This document shows, piece after piece, positions 1 to 11,397 of a stretch of 64,000 bases of DNA. Origin of the DNA: Anoplopoma fimbria (lineage: Eukaryota > Chordata > Actinopteri > Perciformes > Anoplopomatidae); assembly GCF_027596085.1 (NCBI RefSeq), contig NC_072453.1, forward strand, positions 6,939,448 to 7,003,447, written 5' to 3'. Each line of letters starts with the position of its first letter. The stretch's first letter is position 1. Position numbers and translations under genes: made by a program. The notes beneath the pieces were generated by a model. The model had not been told where the DNA came from. It saw nothing but the letters and a program-made list of their open reading frames with translations, and searched no databases.

Positions 1-205
1 GGGGGCTCTCCTTCGCACCAGCTCGCAGTAGCAGCTTGGCCATTGGCACGTTGTTGGTCATGATAGCGATATCGAGGGGCAGGAGGCCCTCACTGTTTGG
101 GGTGTTGTGGTCCAGCTCTTCCAGACTGTACTGGGACAAAAGCAGCTGTACCAGGTCCAACTCCTGGTGCTCCACTGCTTCAAACAAGGCTTCATTACTC
201 TGAAA
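1..205 (-). CDS. ankfn1: ankfn1-like exon, start of the ankyrin-repeat region (cut by window edge)
   Basis: On the minus strand the exon opens in phase 0 after the acceptor CACAG (206-210), which has a pyrimidine-rich tract. It encodes 68 codons plus one base before the window edge. It starts FQSNEALFEAVEHQELD and continues with VQLLLSQYSLEELD, NTPNSEG, PLDIAIMTNNVP and KLLLRAGAKESP. The helix-turn-helix units (ALFEAVEHQELDLVQLLL; LLPLDIAIMTNNV) are typical ankyrin repeats, and the NTPNSEG / LDIAIMTNNVP wording is what I recognise from ANKFN1. Family knowledge: ANKFN1 (wide awake, Nmf9/mWAKE) is a cytoplasmic ankyrin plus FN3 adaptor linked to neuronal excitability, sleep timing and vestibular function; teleosts can carry two paralogs, and I cannot tell which this is. 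The gene continues to the left of the window. Ankyrin identity is very secure; the gene name rests on my memory of the family. Confidence 0.87.
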
Positions 206-488
206 CTGTGATACAAAGAAAGTGAAGTTTAAATAAAGCATACGTTGTGAAACCTCAGGCATGTCAGCTTGTATCACTCTTCCAGCACCCAACCATGTCC
301 ACATACAAGATGTTTCTGACTGTATTTTCTGTCTTGCTCTACAATAGAGCGCTTGAGATGGGTGGGAGCATTATGTTTCTACCTGAGGTTCTCTTACTTT
401 CCAAGTCTATATGTTTTCTCAGACTATTTTTAGAATACAATATTCCTGGGCTTATTATTTTTTCCTTCCCTGTCTCTCTCTGACTTAC
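206..488 (-). other. ankfn1: ankfn1 intron, 283 bp, phase 0
   Basis: The donor GTAAGT is at 488-483 and the acceptor AG at 207-206, both on the minus strand. It separates the basic N-terminal exon from the ankyrin exon, and the frame is phase 0 on both sides. Apart from T-rich acceptor sequence I see nothing else in it. It is unusually short beside the 13-15 kb introns upstream. Confidence 0.85.
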
Positions 489-708
489 TATGGTGGTTTT
501 GCGCGGCCTCTCCTTGTCTCCTCCCCGTCCTGACACCACACTGTCCTCCGGGGCAGGGGGGTTGGTGCCCACACGGAACTTTCCAGACAAGTTGCGGTAC
601 AGGCGGCGAGCCGCGCTTGGCGAGGACAGGCTGGCCGACTTGCGGGTCGTGGCCGGCTGGTGGGCCTGGTCGCCCCTCATAGGCTGCGTCATCTTGGCAG
701 AGTCCGCC
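489..708 (-). CDS. ankfn1: ankfn1-like exon encoding the basic Ser/Arg-rich segment before the ankyrin repeats
   Basis: A 220-nt minus-strand exon: one base completing a split TGG codon, then 73 codons, ending in phase 0. The acceptor is excellent (a long CT-rich tract ending CTCCTCCAG at 709-719) and the donor is ATA|GTAAGT (488-483). The product begins ADSAKMTQPMRGDQ and later reads TRKSASLSSPSAARRLYRNL and SGKFRVG, ending RPRKTTI, which runs straight into FQSNEALF of the next exon. It is basic and serine-rich with RKSAS and KSASLS motifs resembling basophilic kinase sites, and no membrane segment. An in-frame ATG at 692-690 (AAGATGA, A at -3) could start a shorter isoform. The ARRLYRNLSGKF block is the best conserved-looking part. 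Phase agreement with both neighbours makes this exon secure. Confidence 0.87.
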
Positions 709-1195
709 CTGGAGGAGAGATGGATAGGTAAGAGAGAGCAAGCGAGAGAAACGAGCAAACTATGGCATTTTGAACAGAACTTCTTGAATCCAAAGAGCTG
801 ACACCCCTAGAAAAGATACCTGCACTCACAGACAAATGCTAAGGTTTAGATTCTGGCTCTGGATAACAGCACCAGGAATTCATTGGGCTCAATTTGGCAA
901 TACTGGTTTAAGCGCCAAGGCATCAGTGTCTTACATGACTGTCATTGTACAAATACATCAGCTCTGCATATCATCTGTTGAAGCACATTTCATGCGTAGT
1001 GTTGATATAACAATATGTATGGCAGTGCCTGTCCATATTTTTGGACTGTGACCATTTAAAGCAAAGATATGTCCACTGCTAGGGGTGGATATGTAGAACT
1101 GTGAACAGCTGACCAAATACTTATTTTGCACTATTTAGCCATTTTGATTATTAGAAACAAAAACCTTCAAATAGTTCTGATTTTTTTATTTTTTA

Positions 1196-1280
1196 TCCCA
1201 TTATTGAGATAAATCCCCCAAAAATATCTTCAACCCCCTGGGAAGGGTGTCCAAACACAAGGCTGAGAACCACTGATCTA
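1196..1280 (-). mobile_element. possible hAT-type or other old repeat remnant
   Basis: On the minus strand this reads AGTGGTTCTCAGCCTTG followed by a C-rich stretch. That resembles the 'caGTGGTTCTCAaCCTttt...CCCC' end found on many vertebrate hAT-derived and similar interspersed repeats. Only about 85 bp are recognisable and I see no second terminus, so this is a weak family-level call. Confidence 0.35.
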
Positions 1281-2466
1281 TGGCATGGTGAGAAATCACA
1301 CTGATCTGCCAGATTGGCACCATGCTGGAATTATCAGTTCCCAGTCACAGATGCCATATGAGTCATGCTGCACTGGTGATGCCGGCCTGGTAGCCGGGTT
1401 GTCGGTGCTGCTCTGTAATGTCATATCTTTCTGACTTGTTTCAAAAAGATCAGCATCTCTCGCCACCGGTGTCTTGGCTTCTCTGGTATGACGACTATGC
1501 CGCCCTTCACCATTCTGCCATGGGAACTATGAGGATGACAGTGAGTTTCTAGGGTGAGTCTGGTACGTGGCGTTCACACACACTCAACTGCTGAAGGAAA
1601 TGTCAGCGGGACTCTACAGGCGATGGTGACAGACTCCTGTGACGGGTCCCACGGAGCACAGGCAGAGAGATAAATGAATTCCTCAAGGACGCACTTTCAA
1701 CAGCTTTCTTTCCTTCTTCTTATGAACTTGTTTCCCTTCCTATCATCTCTTCCACTCTCTGTTTCTTTTCTTCCCTTGGCTCATGACCTTTCACTAATTC
1801 CCCTTATCTAGTTATTGCCTCTCATTTCCCTCCCATCATCTCCCACATTCTCTTTTACCCCCTCTCCTCTCTCCGTAACACCTCTCTTCTTACCTTGATT
1901 TTACTCTGAATAATCTTTTATTGCAGTTTGACAATAGAAGAATCTTTCCGACTTTCCATTCTAGCTTCACTAACCCACTTGAACGGTTAACAGTTCTTGA
2001 AAAGTAACAAGATTCCGATGTGAACTGAAAGTCAGTAGCTAGTTAAGTAAGTAGGTTATATAACAATTTTTGAGACATTTATGTTCCAAAAGAATGAGAG
2101 AAAAATTATTACTGTATTTAATTTGAATGGGACCAGAGACATCTTTTGGCATTTATAGAACTAAAAACACGTTTCAGTGACTAAAAGATCAGAATGTGAA
2201 TCCCTGTAGTAGTTAACATGTCTCGAGCCACGTTTCCTGTTCAAGTCCTTGGAGAATGCTTTCTTCTTATCAGTCACCCTCGAAAACATCATCAGTTTAA
2301 TACCGCAGAGGTAAATGTTCTTAAAAAGGTGGAGGACAGAAAATAAAGATTGAGATACGTTGGACCATCTTTGTATCACAAAGAGCCAAGAACAGATTTG
2401 TCAAGGTGAGAACATCTGTAGGAAAATTTTTATTTATACTTGCGCTCTGCTATGGACGTTTGAGCC

Positions 2467-2495
<29 letters not shown>
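2467..2495. repeat. (CA)14 microsatellite
   Basis: Perfect CA dinucleotide run followed by interrupted CA-rich sequence to about 2522. Confidence 0.97.
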
Positions 2496-2498
<3 letters not shown>

Positions 2499-2689
2499 CA
2501 CATACACTCACATTCACACACAAGCCCTCCCCTAACACATGCAGTTTATACAACAGCTGAAGGCGGCCCACATAGTAGACTTTAAAGCAGCTCCAAGCCC
2601 CCGCAACAAGCCCTTTTTCACAGGGCCGATACACCTAAAATACCCACGATCCCCATCCCTTCCCGCTCCGTCCCATCCATCCCCACTCC

Positions 2690-2930
2690 ATCCCGTAATA
2701 GAGGCCTTATTTTAGACATCCTCGTGTTCCCGGCCGGGCCTAACCTATTCCAGGGTTCCAGATAAAGCGCGGCAGGTATTTGGAATAATTTTTCCATGGG
2801 CCTGGCCCGGAAGATAAAACAAGAGATATATTTGTAACGCGTGTCGGTATCCCATTTCAAAGAGAAAGCCCACTGGAATCCGGCCCCGGGCTTATTGTTA
2901 TTTGCCTGAGATGGAACAGACAACTTTTTT
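2690..2930. promoter_or_regulatory. candidate conserved non-coding element (intronic)
   Basis: A compositionally balanced stretch with no simple repeats. It contains two AGATAA sites (near 2759 and 2812), a GGAATAATTTTTCC near-palindrome and TTATTGTTATTTGCC. It looks like regulatory DNA rather than drifting intron, but this is an impression from word content. No alignment was possible. Confidence 0.3.
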
Positions 2931-5536
2931 TCTGTCGGCAGGATGGTGCCCTATCGCTCTCTGACGCGTTAGAGAGTGTGTAACGTGGTGTGGGGAGAGT
3001 GTGTGTCTTTACTTTCAAAGAGATGCTGCATCCTACACGTGAGATCGGGATGTTATTCCCCAAATACAATAGTTAAACAAAAAAGATAGAAAAAGCAAGA
3101 CAAAGTATCAAACAGAGTGTATCTGATATAGAATGTGGGATGATAAGAAATAAATGCAAAGATTTTAACACTGATTTACAGCCACACATTTATCCATACT
3201 AGGAGTTGAAGAGCCTTATGATAACAGTATGCTTTTTACACTTTATCTAATCAGTGGCCTTGGTGGCCATAATGCAGTCACAATCTGCCAATCTGTCAAT
3301 AACTGATGAAAATGACCACGTCTTGTAGGTGCATATTTAATGAAGACCCATGGTTACAGCTCAACCTCACAAATGAATTGAGTTTCCGGTGACTGCTTCA
3401 CAATAAAAGTCATCAATAGGGATTGTCTGGTTTGCTTTATACAGCTTTATTCAGCCTTTAGGAGAGGGCAAATGGCAATGCTGGATTACATTCATGCATC
3501 GTTTCCTGTGAATCCCTCGTGTTTAGGTAGGCAATTTGAATCTGGCAATTTGAATCTGGCACAGGGAATGGTGGACTCCGCCACTTATAAATAAACAATA
3601 CTGTATGGAGAGGTCTTTGTAGAATGCATAAACATTGAATATCTATTGCTGAAAACAATGCTGATTATTGGTATCAAAAAAAAAAAGGGCCACCACTGTT
3701 ACAATAACCTGAATAAATGACTAGAGATTCAAAAGTTTTTTCACAGACACACATACTGAGTCTATGCCACACAATTTCCTACACTTTTACCAGGTTTGGG
3801 AAACAGGAAGCAGTTGTTCTGGGAAACCAAAGTCTCTACCAAAAGCCAGGCTTCATGTTTGGCCCCCGATCAATACCACATCAAATACACCCAGTCGGCA
3901 GTGGGATTGCATCAGTACCGACACACAATCAACACCCCTAAACTGCAAACATACACACAGCATTGGCTTTATTAGTTGTATCGGCATGTTTACGCAAACA
4001 GCTTAGTTCTCCAGACAGTGAGTCACATGTAAACAAAGACTACATATAAAATATGCAGACAGAGTCCAGACAATTACTGTCTTAAAGTCGAGATGGGAAA
4101 AACCTGTGACTAAAGAAAATGTAAAAAAAGAGAAAAAGTTAATTCCCACCTCCCAGAATTTCCAAGATTTTTGTGTGAGCTAAAAAGCAGCCACAAGTAT
4201 GCACATAACAGCTCATAACTAAGTTGTGTGCGGAGGGGAAATCTCAGAAACCTTCAAAGCAAATCTGCAAACTGACAGCAGAGTGGAAAATGTTGCTTAG
4301 TCTGACGGCTCACAGTTTATGTTACAACATTTAAATGACACAATCAAGAAACAATGAATCCATCCAACCTGTTGTCAACAGTACAGGGGTGACCACACAC
4401 ACACTCACGCACACACTCACAAAAACACACGTCTGACTCAGCTGTCAATAAGATTTGATTCCCAAATTCACATCTGAGTATCTAGGTGAGCCAGCGATGA
4501 AATCATCCACAGCCATTAGACACCTGGCCCATTCTGTTCGCTCAATTGTGTTTGTCAGGTAAGAATTAAACTGAAATCATTATTTTAAATCAAGTAATTG
4601 TTCAGCCCCTCTGAGTAATGTAGAAATGGTTAAGACAAATGGGAACTTGAATGTGGGCAGAAAATATGTTCTTGGCCAGGGCTTTTACAAATATAGATTA
4701 ATCTAAAATGTAATCTCATCTATAAACAATGGAAAATGTCTTTCCAACACACACCCACACTAAAGCACGCTTGGTTGCATGATGGGATACCTACAGGCAT
4801 GTGTTTATGTGTGTGTATGCATATGAGCACGAGCATGTAGGTGCCAGAGAAAGACATTACACGGAAAGCTGACCAAAATAACGACAGCAGCACATATTAA
4901 GATATTTTGACAGTTAGGCACGACAATACAATTATGTTAAAGTAACTAAAGCACACACTGCAACCACATTTAGACAACTACATAGTTATATTTGTCCCAA
5001 AGACTTTAGAGGCATGGAGCTATGTAGAAGAAAACTTTTACATCAATGGTCTCGGCCAAAACCAGTTTTAATCAGTTTAATTCTAAGTTATTTTTTTCCA
5101 TAACACCTACTGCCACCACCTTTCTCCTTCTGCTCTTTGCTCCGCTCCACCTCCTTACCCAACACCATCCTGTGCTATCCCATCACAGTGTGTCACAAGG
5201 TCTCTTACTGTAGGTCAGCTGTGTGCTGACAGGGCCCCCCCATTACCAAACTTCTCACCAGTGGCTAGTTTACTGCCATGAGAACACATAAATCTCCCCT
5301 GTATGTTAGTGTGTGTCTAATCGTGTTTATGACACTAAGGCACAAATGACCATTCGTATCAGTTGACATGTATTGTATCGTTTGTCTGCATAGTTCAAGT
5401 CCCACAAAATAAACAAAGAATTGGAGGTGAGAGAGAGAGAGACGTAGAAAAAGGCAAAGAGCGGCACCAGAAGGACAGTGCTCGCAGAAAACAGGGTGGT
5501 GGGAGTCAGAGAGGCAGACAGTGAGAGGAGAAAGTT

Positions 5537-5665
<129 letters not shown>

Positions 5666-6083
5666 GCTGGCTGCTCTAAATGTGGCTTGTAGAAGGAAAT
5701 TCTGAAATCTGAGTCTTGGCACCAGACAGGCTGGAAGCAGGCAGGCTGCTGGACGCACAGAGGGAGAGGGAGAGACACCGAGCGAGCGAGAGAGTGAGGG
5801 AGTGAGAGAAGGAAGTTGGGGGGGGGGTTTGGGGTAATACTAGAATTCATATAGCTATCCCCTCTGTTTGGCTCTTATCAGCTTAAAGGCAACATAAGGC
5901 CATGCCAACCACGCTGACCTGCTGCCCCTCATGCAAACTAAGTTGAGATGGCAACACAACAAATGCAGAAATACACATTAAAACAGACACATGCAAATGT
6001 ACAGCCCTGTGTAGAGATTTCAATTGGTTTTACAGACAAGTGGACAATCAGAGTCATTATTACGGCTCTTAGGGCTCATATTA

Positions 6084-6307
6084 CAGTACCAGTCAAAAGT
6101 TTGGACACACCTTCTCATTCAACTACTTTGAAGAATCTAAAATATAAAACATATTCTGGTTTGTTGAGCATTTGTTTGTTTACCACATAATTCCATATGT
6201 GTTCCTTCATAGTTTGGATGTCTTTAATATTAATCTACAATGTAGAAAAAAATAAAAAAAAAATAAAGAAAAACCATTGAGTGTGTCCAAACTTTTGACT
6301 GCTACTG
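6084..6307. mobile_element. Tc1/mariner-type MITE, 224 bp, with TA target duplication
   Basis: The left end reads CAGTACCAGTCAAAAGTTTG and continues GACACACCT. The right end is its reverse complement with one G/C change near the tip and a short divergence after GACACAC. TA dinucleotides flank both ends (6082-6083 and 6308-6309), as expected for Tc1/mariner insertion. The interior is AT-rich and non-coding with an A-rich patch at 6246-6272, so it cannot encode transposase and is a non-autonomous copy. This terminal repeat type is very common in teleost genomes (family knowledge). The ends are nearly intact, suggesting a fairly young insertion. Confidence 0.9.
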
Positions 6308-6800
6308 TATATGGATGAGACCTTACTGGGGGATATATCAGACTGTATTAATGTTTCAGTGGTATCCATTTGCTAAAAACATCCCCTTATACTTTATCCC
6401 CAAGGGGTCTACGGAGCGAGATGCGGCTAGAGTGTCCTACCAGTTGTGCTTTTGAAAAGTGGTGGACTGGCCGTTTACATGGACCGCGGTATTTAAATTG
6501 TGTTCTTCTGATAACAAGCAGCCTCATAAGTGCTGAGAAAACATCAGCCAGTCTTTTGCACCACAGGCAGCAGACAGCAGTACTGATGCCAGACAGGATA
6601 AAGCAGTGGACTCTGTTGTTTGTACCGAGATTTACATCTAGACAATATTTTTGCACTGTTGAGTCATCCTTTTCTTTTAATCCACTGTCCACCATAAACC
6701 TCAACTTTGTTTTGATAAGCTGGCTGTGCTGAAATGGTGCTCTTCATATCACTGTTGTTCTGAGGTGATATTTATTTGTCGTTAGCTTTGACCTCTCTCA

Positions 6801-6822
6801 TGTGTGTGTGTGTGTGTGTGTG
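6801..6822. repeat. (TG)11 microsatellite
   Basis: 22 bp perfect TG run. Confidence 0.95.
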
Positions 6823-7438
6823 ACGCATGTAGCAAAATACCAGAACATTGGTTGACTGTGATCTGCTTAAGTCTGTGCTAAGATCCCTGGTGCTCAGGTT
6901 GGCGTGTTCACATCTGCTGTTAGTCACAGTTAGTCAAAAAGTAACTGAAGGGGAAAACCCTGAAGGCATTCTGTTCCTACCTATGCTTTTAATTTGTACG
7001 AGACTCACTTTGAAGTGTGAGCTGTGTGCATAATTGGAGGGTCGGAACAAACTCTGGACCAGGTACAGACTATACACTATACAATACTGCGTGCTCACAC
7101 TGCCCTTTATCCCCCTCCTATTTACACAGTCTTTTTTCTATCTCCCCTTTTATCTTGTCCTCTTCTCCTCACTTTCTCTCTCCCTCTCCCTTGGGAGAAC
7201 GGCAGAGAAAGAGTGGGCGGTCCGCTGTATGTTTAACCTTTGAAGTGGGCCTGCTGTGCCGAGCAAGGCCTGCCACCTGTTGGCTCTGTGTGTGTGCTTG
7301 TGCTGTGTGTGCACGCAGAGGTAAATCTCTCTAATTTTGATGAGCAGGGACAACAGCAGAGTCACCATGGGGATATGGTGGCGGACAGCGGCCGACGTTC
7401 TCAGGAGTGGGGGGGGTGCTTCCAAGGTGGGATCACAT

Positions 7439-7461
7439 ACACACACACACACACACACACA
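7439..7461. repeat. (AC)11 microsatellite
   Basis: Short AC run facing a (GT)41 run 108 bp downstream; the pair is complementary in sense. Confidence 0.95.
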
Positions 7462-7565
7462 AAACATACACACAACCCCTCCTCTGTAAGAGGCTTGGTG
7501 ACACCATGTCTCCCACGGCGATCGTGGGCCCAGCCTGGGTGGCTCCAGGCCTTCTGTGTGTCTCT

Positions 7566-7569
<4 letters not shown>

Positions 7570-7651
<82 letters not shown>
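7570..7651. repeat. (GT)41 microsatellite
   Basis: 82 bp perfect GT array, closely followed by GC-rich sequence. Confidence 0.98.
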
Positions 7652-7652
<1 letters not shown>

Positions 7653-8018
7653 ACACCAAAGGGGTCCCTGCCTGGGCCGCCATATGCCACCCACCCAGCC
7701 AGGGAGAGGAGAGGGGCGGGGGCGACCCCTGGCCACTGAAGCCACCAGTTGGCCCATTCTCTCAGTCACACGCCGGCCGGGCGCCATGTTTAAAGTCCCA
7801 CGGCTGTTTATCTGGGATAGGGATGGAGGGAGGTGGTTGGGTGTGGGGGTGGGGGGGTTTAGTCTCCTGACTTTGATAAATCCTTTGTAAGAAAAAGGAT
7901 AACGTGCATGCTCACACACAAATATGTGCGCTCCTGATTAGGATAGATGGATGGATGCTTGTGAGAGTGGAAAAAGTGGCAGCCTGTTACTGCATGATAA
8001 CACAAACTCATCTGACAT

Positions 8019-8020
<2 letters not shown>

Positions 8021-8069
<49 letters not shown>
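8021..8069. repeat. (GT)24 microsatellite followed by G-run
   Basis: 49 bp GT array running into a G-rich tract (8070-8081). Confidence 0.98.
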
Positions 8070-8070
<1 letters not shown>

Positions 8071-8898
8071 TGGGGGGGGGGTTGTTGGGATCTGGTAGGT
8101 GAGTTTGGTTATTAGCAAGTACAACAATAAAATTATTGATATCATTAAAATGATTTATATCAAAATTATTATTAATAAATAATGTTTAATAACATGTAGG
8201 CCTCTCTTTTGTTTTACCCCAAATGGTGAAGTCCCAACAGTGAGCACATTACTGGATGGTAGACTTGTTGGAAACAGTTTTTGGAAGCTCACATGCCCTC
8301 AAACATCATACACATGTACACTCACACGCCCATGACTGAAATTCATCTATGGTACATTGACTTCAATGATATAATAAATGATATTGATATGTCAATGGGG
8401 ATTAGTTTAGTATTATGAAATTGCTATTTCTAAAGAACAATGAGCCTCATGGACCCAAATCTGGTCACACACTCTGGAGCTTGCTCTGATGCAAACTGAA
8501 GATGGACAGGTGGAGGCGGGTCATGTCAATCGGACACAGAAAATAAATTATGAGGGCAACAATTTGATTGTTTAACAAAGGTTGTGGCAAATCTGACTGG
8601 GTGAGGTAAACAGGGAAAACATTGTCAGCTGTTTAAAAAAAGAAAAATCATAAATAATAGCAAGAAAAGTGCAAATAATTCCTTTGGCTTGACATCAGTA
8701 AGTGAGTAGAGCATTTTGCTGGCTCTCACAGTGCTTCTGCTCCATTGTTGAGCACACTGACGTGGGTCTGGAGGTCTGTACTACCTGAGCTTCCTATCTC
8801 AATCTGTAAACCATTTTCTTAAGATTAGTTTCAAACCACAAACCTCATGGGTCCTCAGCCGATTTTCTTTCTGCCTCTGACCCTGAATACAACCCTCA

Positions 8899-9011
<113 letters not shown>

Positions 9012-9118
9012 TAGGCAGCAGAGGGGTGAAGTTTCCCCAGCTTCGGTTGTCTTTTATCAGCTTATGAGCAACACATGGAGCCACGCTAACCCTCTGACCC
9101 ATTGTCTGTCTCTGCACC

Positions 9119-9226
<108 letters not shown>

Positions 9227-9781
9227 CCAAACCACGTTTACATTTTTCTCCATGCTCTTTATTTCCTAACCTCTCCTCTCTCTTTCTTACTCCTGGATCA
9301 GGAGGTATTTGTCACTCACTCTAGCTGTCTCTCTCATCATCTTTTCAATCTGCCATTTCATCTACTTCATCCTCAATTATTCTCACTCTCTCCCTCCTCC
9401 TCTTCTTACCTCTTCCAGTCTTCCCTGACAACCCCCACTTCTCTCTTTCACTCTACCTTCCTCCCTCCCTCTCTCTCGCTGCCCTCCATCCCAACCCCCT
9501 GTCTCTCTCTGTGTGCTGAGTTGAGGTTTGGAGTGGAAACCAGAGTATCAAGTAGGAGACACACAGGACAAGAGGGAGCCAGCCTCATAAATCTCCCTTA
9601 GCGCGGCCCACAGCATCCAGAGTCAGGAAGACGCTGTGTGAGTGTGTAGACATATCTGACCACACATATATTGTGTGTGCGTGCATGCGTGTCTGCAGTG
9701 TGCACATAGTTTTTATGTTTATGAGTACCTGTGTGTACTTCATTTGTGTTTGTGTGTAATGTGTCTCTGTTTGTTTCTGTT

Positions 9782-9785
<4 letters not shown>

Positions 9786-9812
<27 letters not shown>
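9786..9812. repeat. (GT)13 microsatellite
   Basis: 27 bp GT run inside a longer TG-rich, imperfect stretch starting near 9670. Confidence 0.96.
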
Positions 9813-11078
9813 CAGAAAGGATACCCCAAGGTCTATCCAAAAGCAGAGAGGTAAGCAGAAAAACAGCTCCCTTGTGTGGACTGGAAGCTATAGTCTCTCA
9901 TCTCAGCGTACTCAGTCTCAACAAATTAATATTACAGGCCAAGAAGCTGTTGAAGTCCAAACTCACCAGCTGAACCAGTGCAAATAAACACTTTTGTTCT
10001 GAGGATTGTTTTTCCCTCATATAAATCCTCAAGAGTTTGTCATAAAAACGTATTTCTATTAGTGTCTTCGTCATGGAGCTACTTAAAAAGTAAATGTAGT
10101 AACTTGGCTGTTGTCAAGCTTTTGATCAAATTACATGATCTTCATCAGCAGAGTTTGTCAGTTGTCATGGGATTGCAGATGGTTTCCAGAGACTTTTCGT
10201 CGGTGTTGGATAAAAAAAAAAAAAGGCATTTAAAAAGTCTCTGGGCTAAAAATAAGACTGAAGGCCACTGATGATAATTAATGGTATATATTTTCCGAGA
10301 TGAAACAAGTAACATCTGCACACTGACAAGTTCTAATAGCCTTTTTGCATGTGATGTGTGTATATATAGCATATAGCATACAACTATTACACTTCACTAT
10401 TTAAAACTTATTTTCAGTCAAACTGTGAAAAATGAAAATTACTTTCTAGCTCAAAATTGCATATTATCTTGAACTATATCTTACTCAAATACCGTTACAC
10501 TATTATATGAACGTGTGTCCAAGCTTCTTAGTGTTAATACATTCTAGGAATAATGTAATTCTAATGCAGCCAGACCGCAGAAGTAAAATGTTTGACATTC
10601 CAGCACAAGCAGGGATCAGTTTCCTGCTGACGTGATCTTTAACAGCGGGTTCTGGGCAGAATGTCTAAAAAAAAATTATAGGGGATCTATAACCTCCAAT
10701 TTGGTCCCTCTTGTTTGAACTGACAGCTCTCAGCCATAGAAGAAAGGAGAACAATCTAAAGGATGAAAGGAGGATGAAAGTTGAGTTGGGAATATTAAAT
10801 CAAATTAGAACCAAATGAGGCACACTGTATATAACCAATTTACACACCCGGGCCCATTGAGCATTGGCCTCTTTTTTTTCCACTAAGACTTTGGTGATTT
10901 CTCCATTTTTATTCCCTTTTTGCTCAATTCATAAGGATTAGCACTTGGTAGCCCCCATTCCCCCTTTACAGAACCAACCCAACACAGTCCTAACCATTAC
11001 AATGTGTGTTTGCTCATGTATGTATGTGAGCATGAATATCAAGGAGAGAATCAGACATGCAGACATGAGTTTCTACCC

Positions 11079-11185
<107 letters not shown>

Positions 11186-11378
11186 TTTGGGTGTGTGTAA
11201 ATATATCAACTACAGCAAAGGGGAGGCTGGTTTCTCTCCTGGCATCGAAATTAGGACGTCATCTGAAGAGTGCTGTCAGCTCCGAGTTATCCCTGAAGAC
11301 AGGGTGGCACCAGGCAGAGCAGAGGGGCCTTCAGGGGACGGAGAGGGTTTAAACACTCCACTGCATACTGCATAACCT

Positions 11379-11397
11379 TTTTTTTTTTTTTTTTTTT
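11379..11397. repeat. Poly(T) tract
   Basis: A homopolymer of about 19 T with no recognisable retroposon body next to it. Confidence 0.9.

Noticed and set aside
490..801. Plus-strand frame opposite the ankfn1 exon
   Set aside because: A shadow of the minus-strand coding exon, which has matching splice sites and phases.
6370..6732. Overlapping frames of 105 and 120 codons next to the MITE
   Set aside because: No family resemblance, no splice context and both strands open; likely chance.
7240..7919. Frames of 172 and 216 codons around 7.2-7.9 kb on both strands
   Set aside because: Both run through the (GT)41 array. The flanking parts lack splice signals and any recognisable domain, and the opposite strand is equally open.
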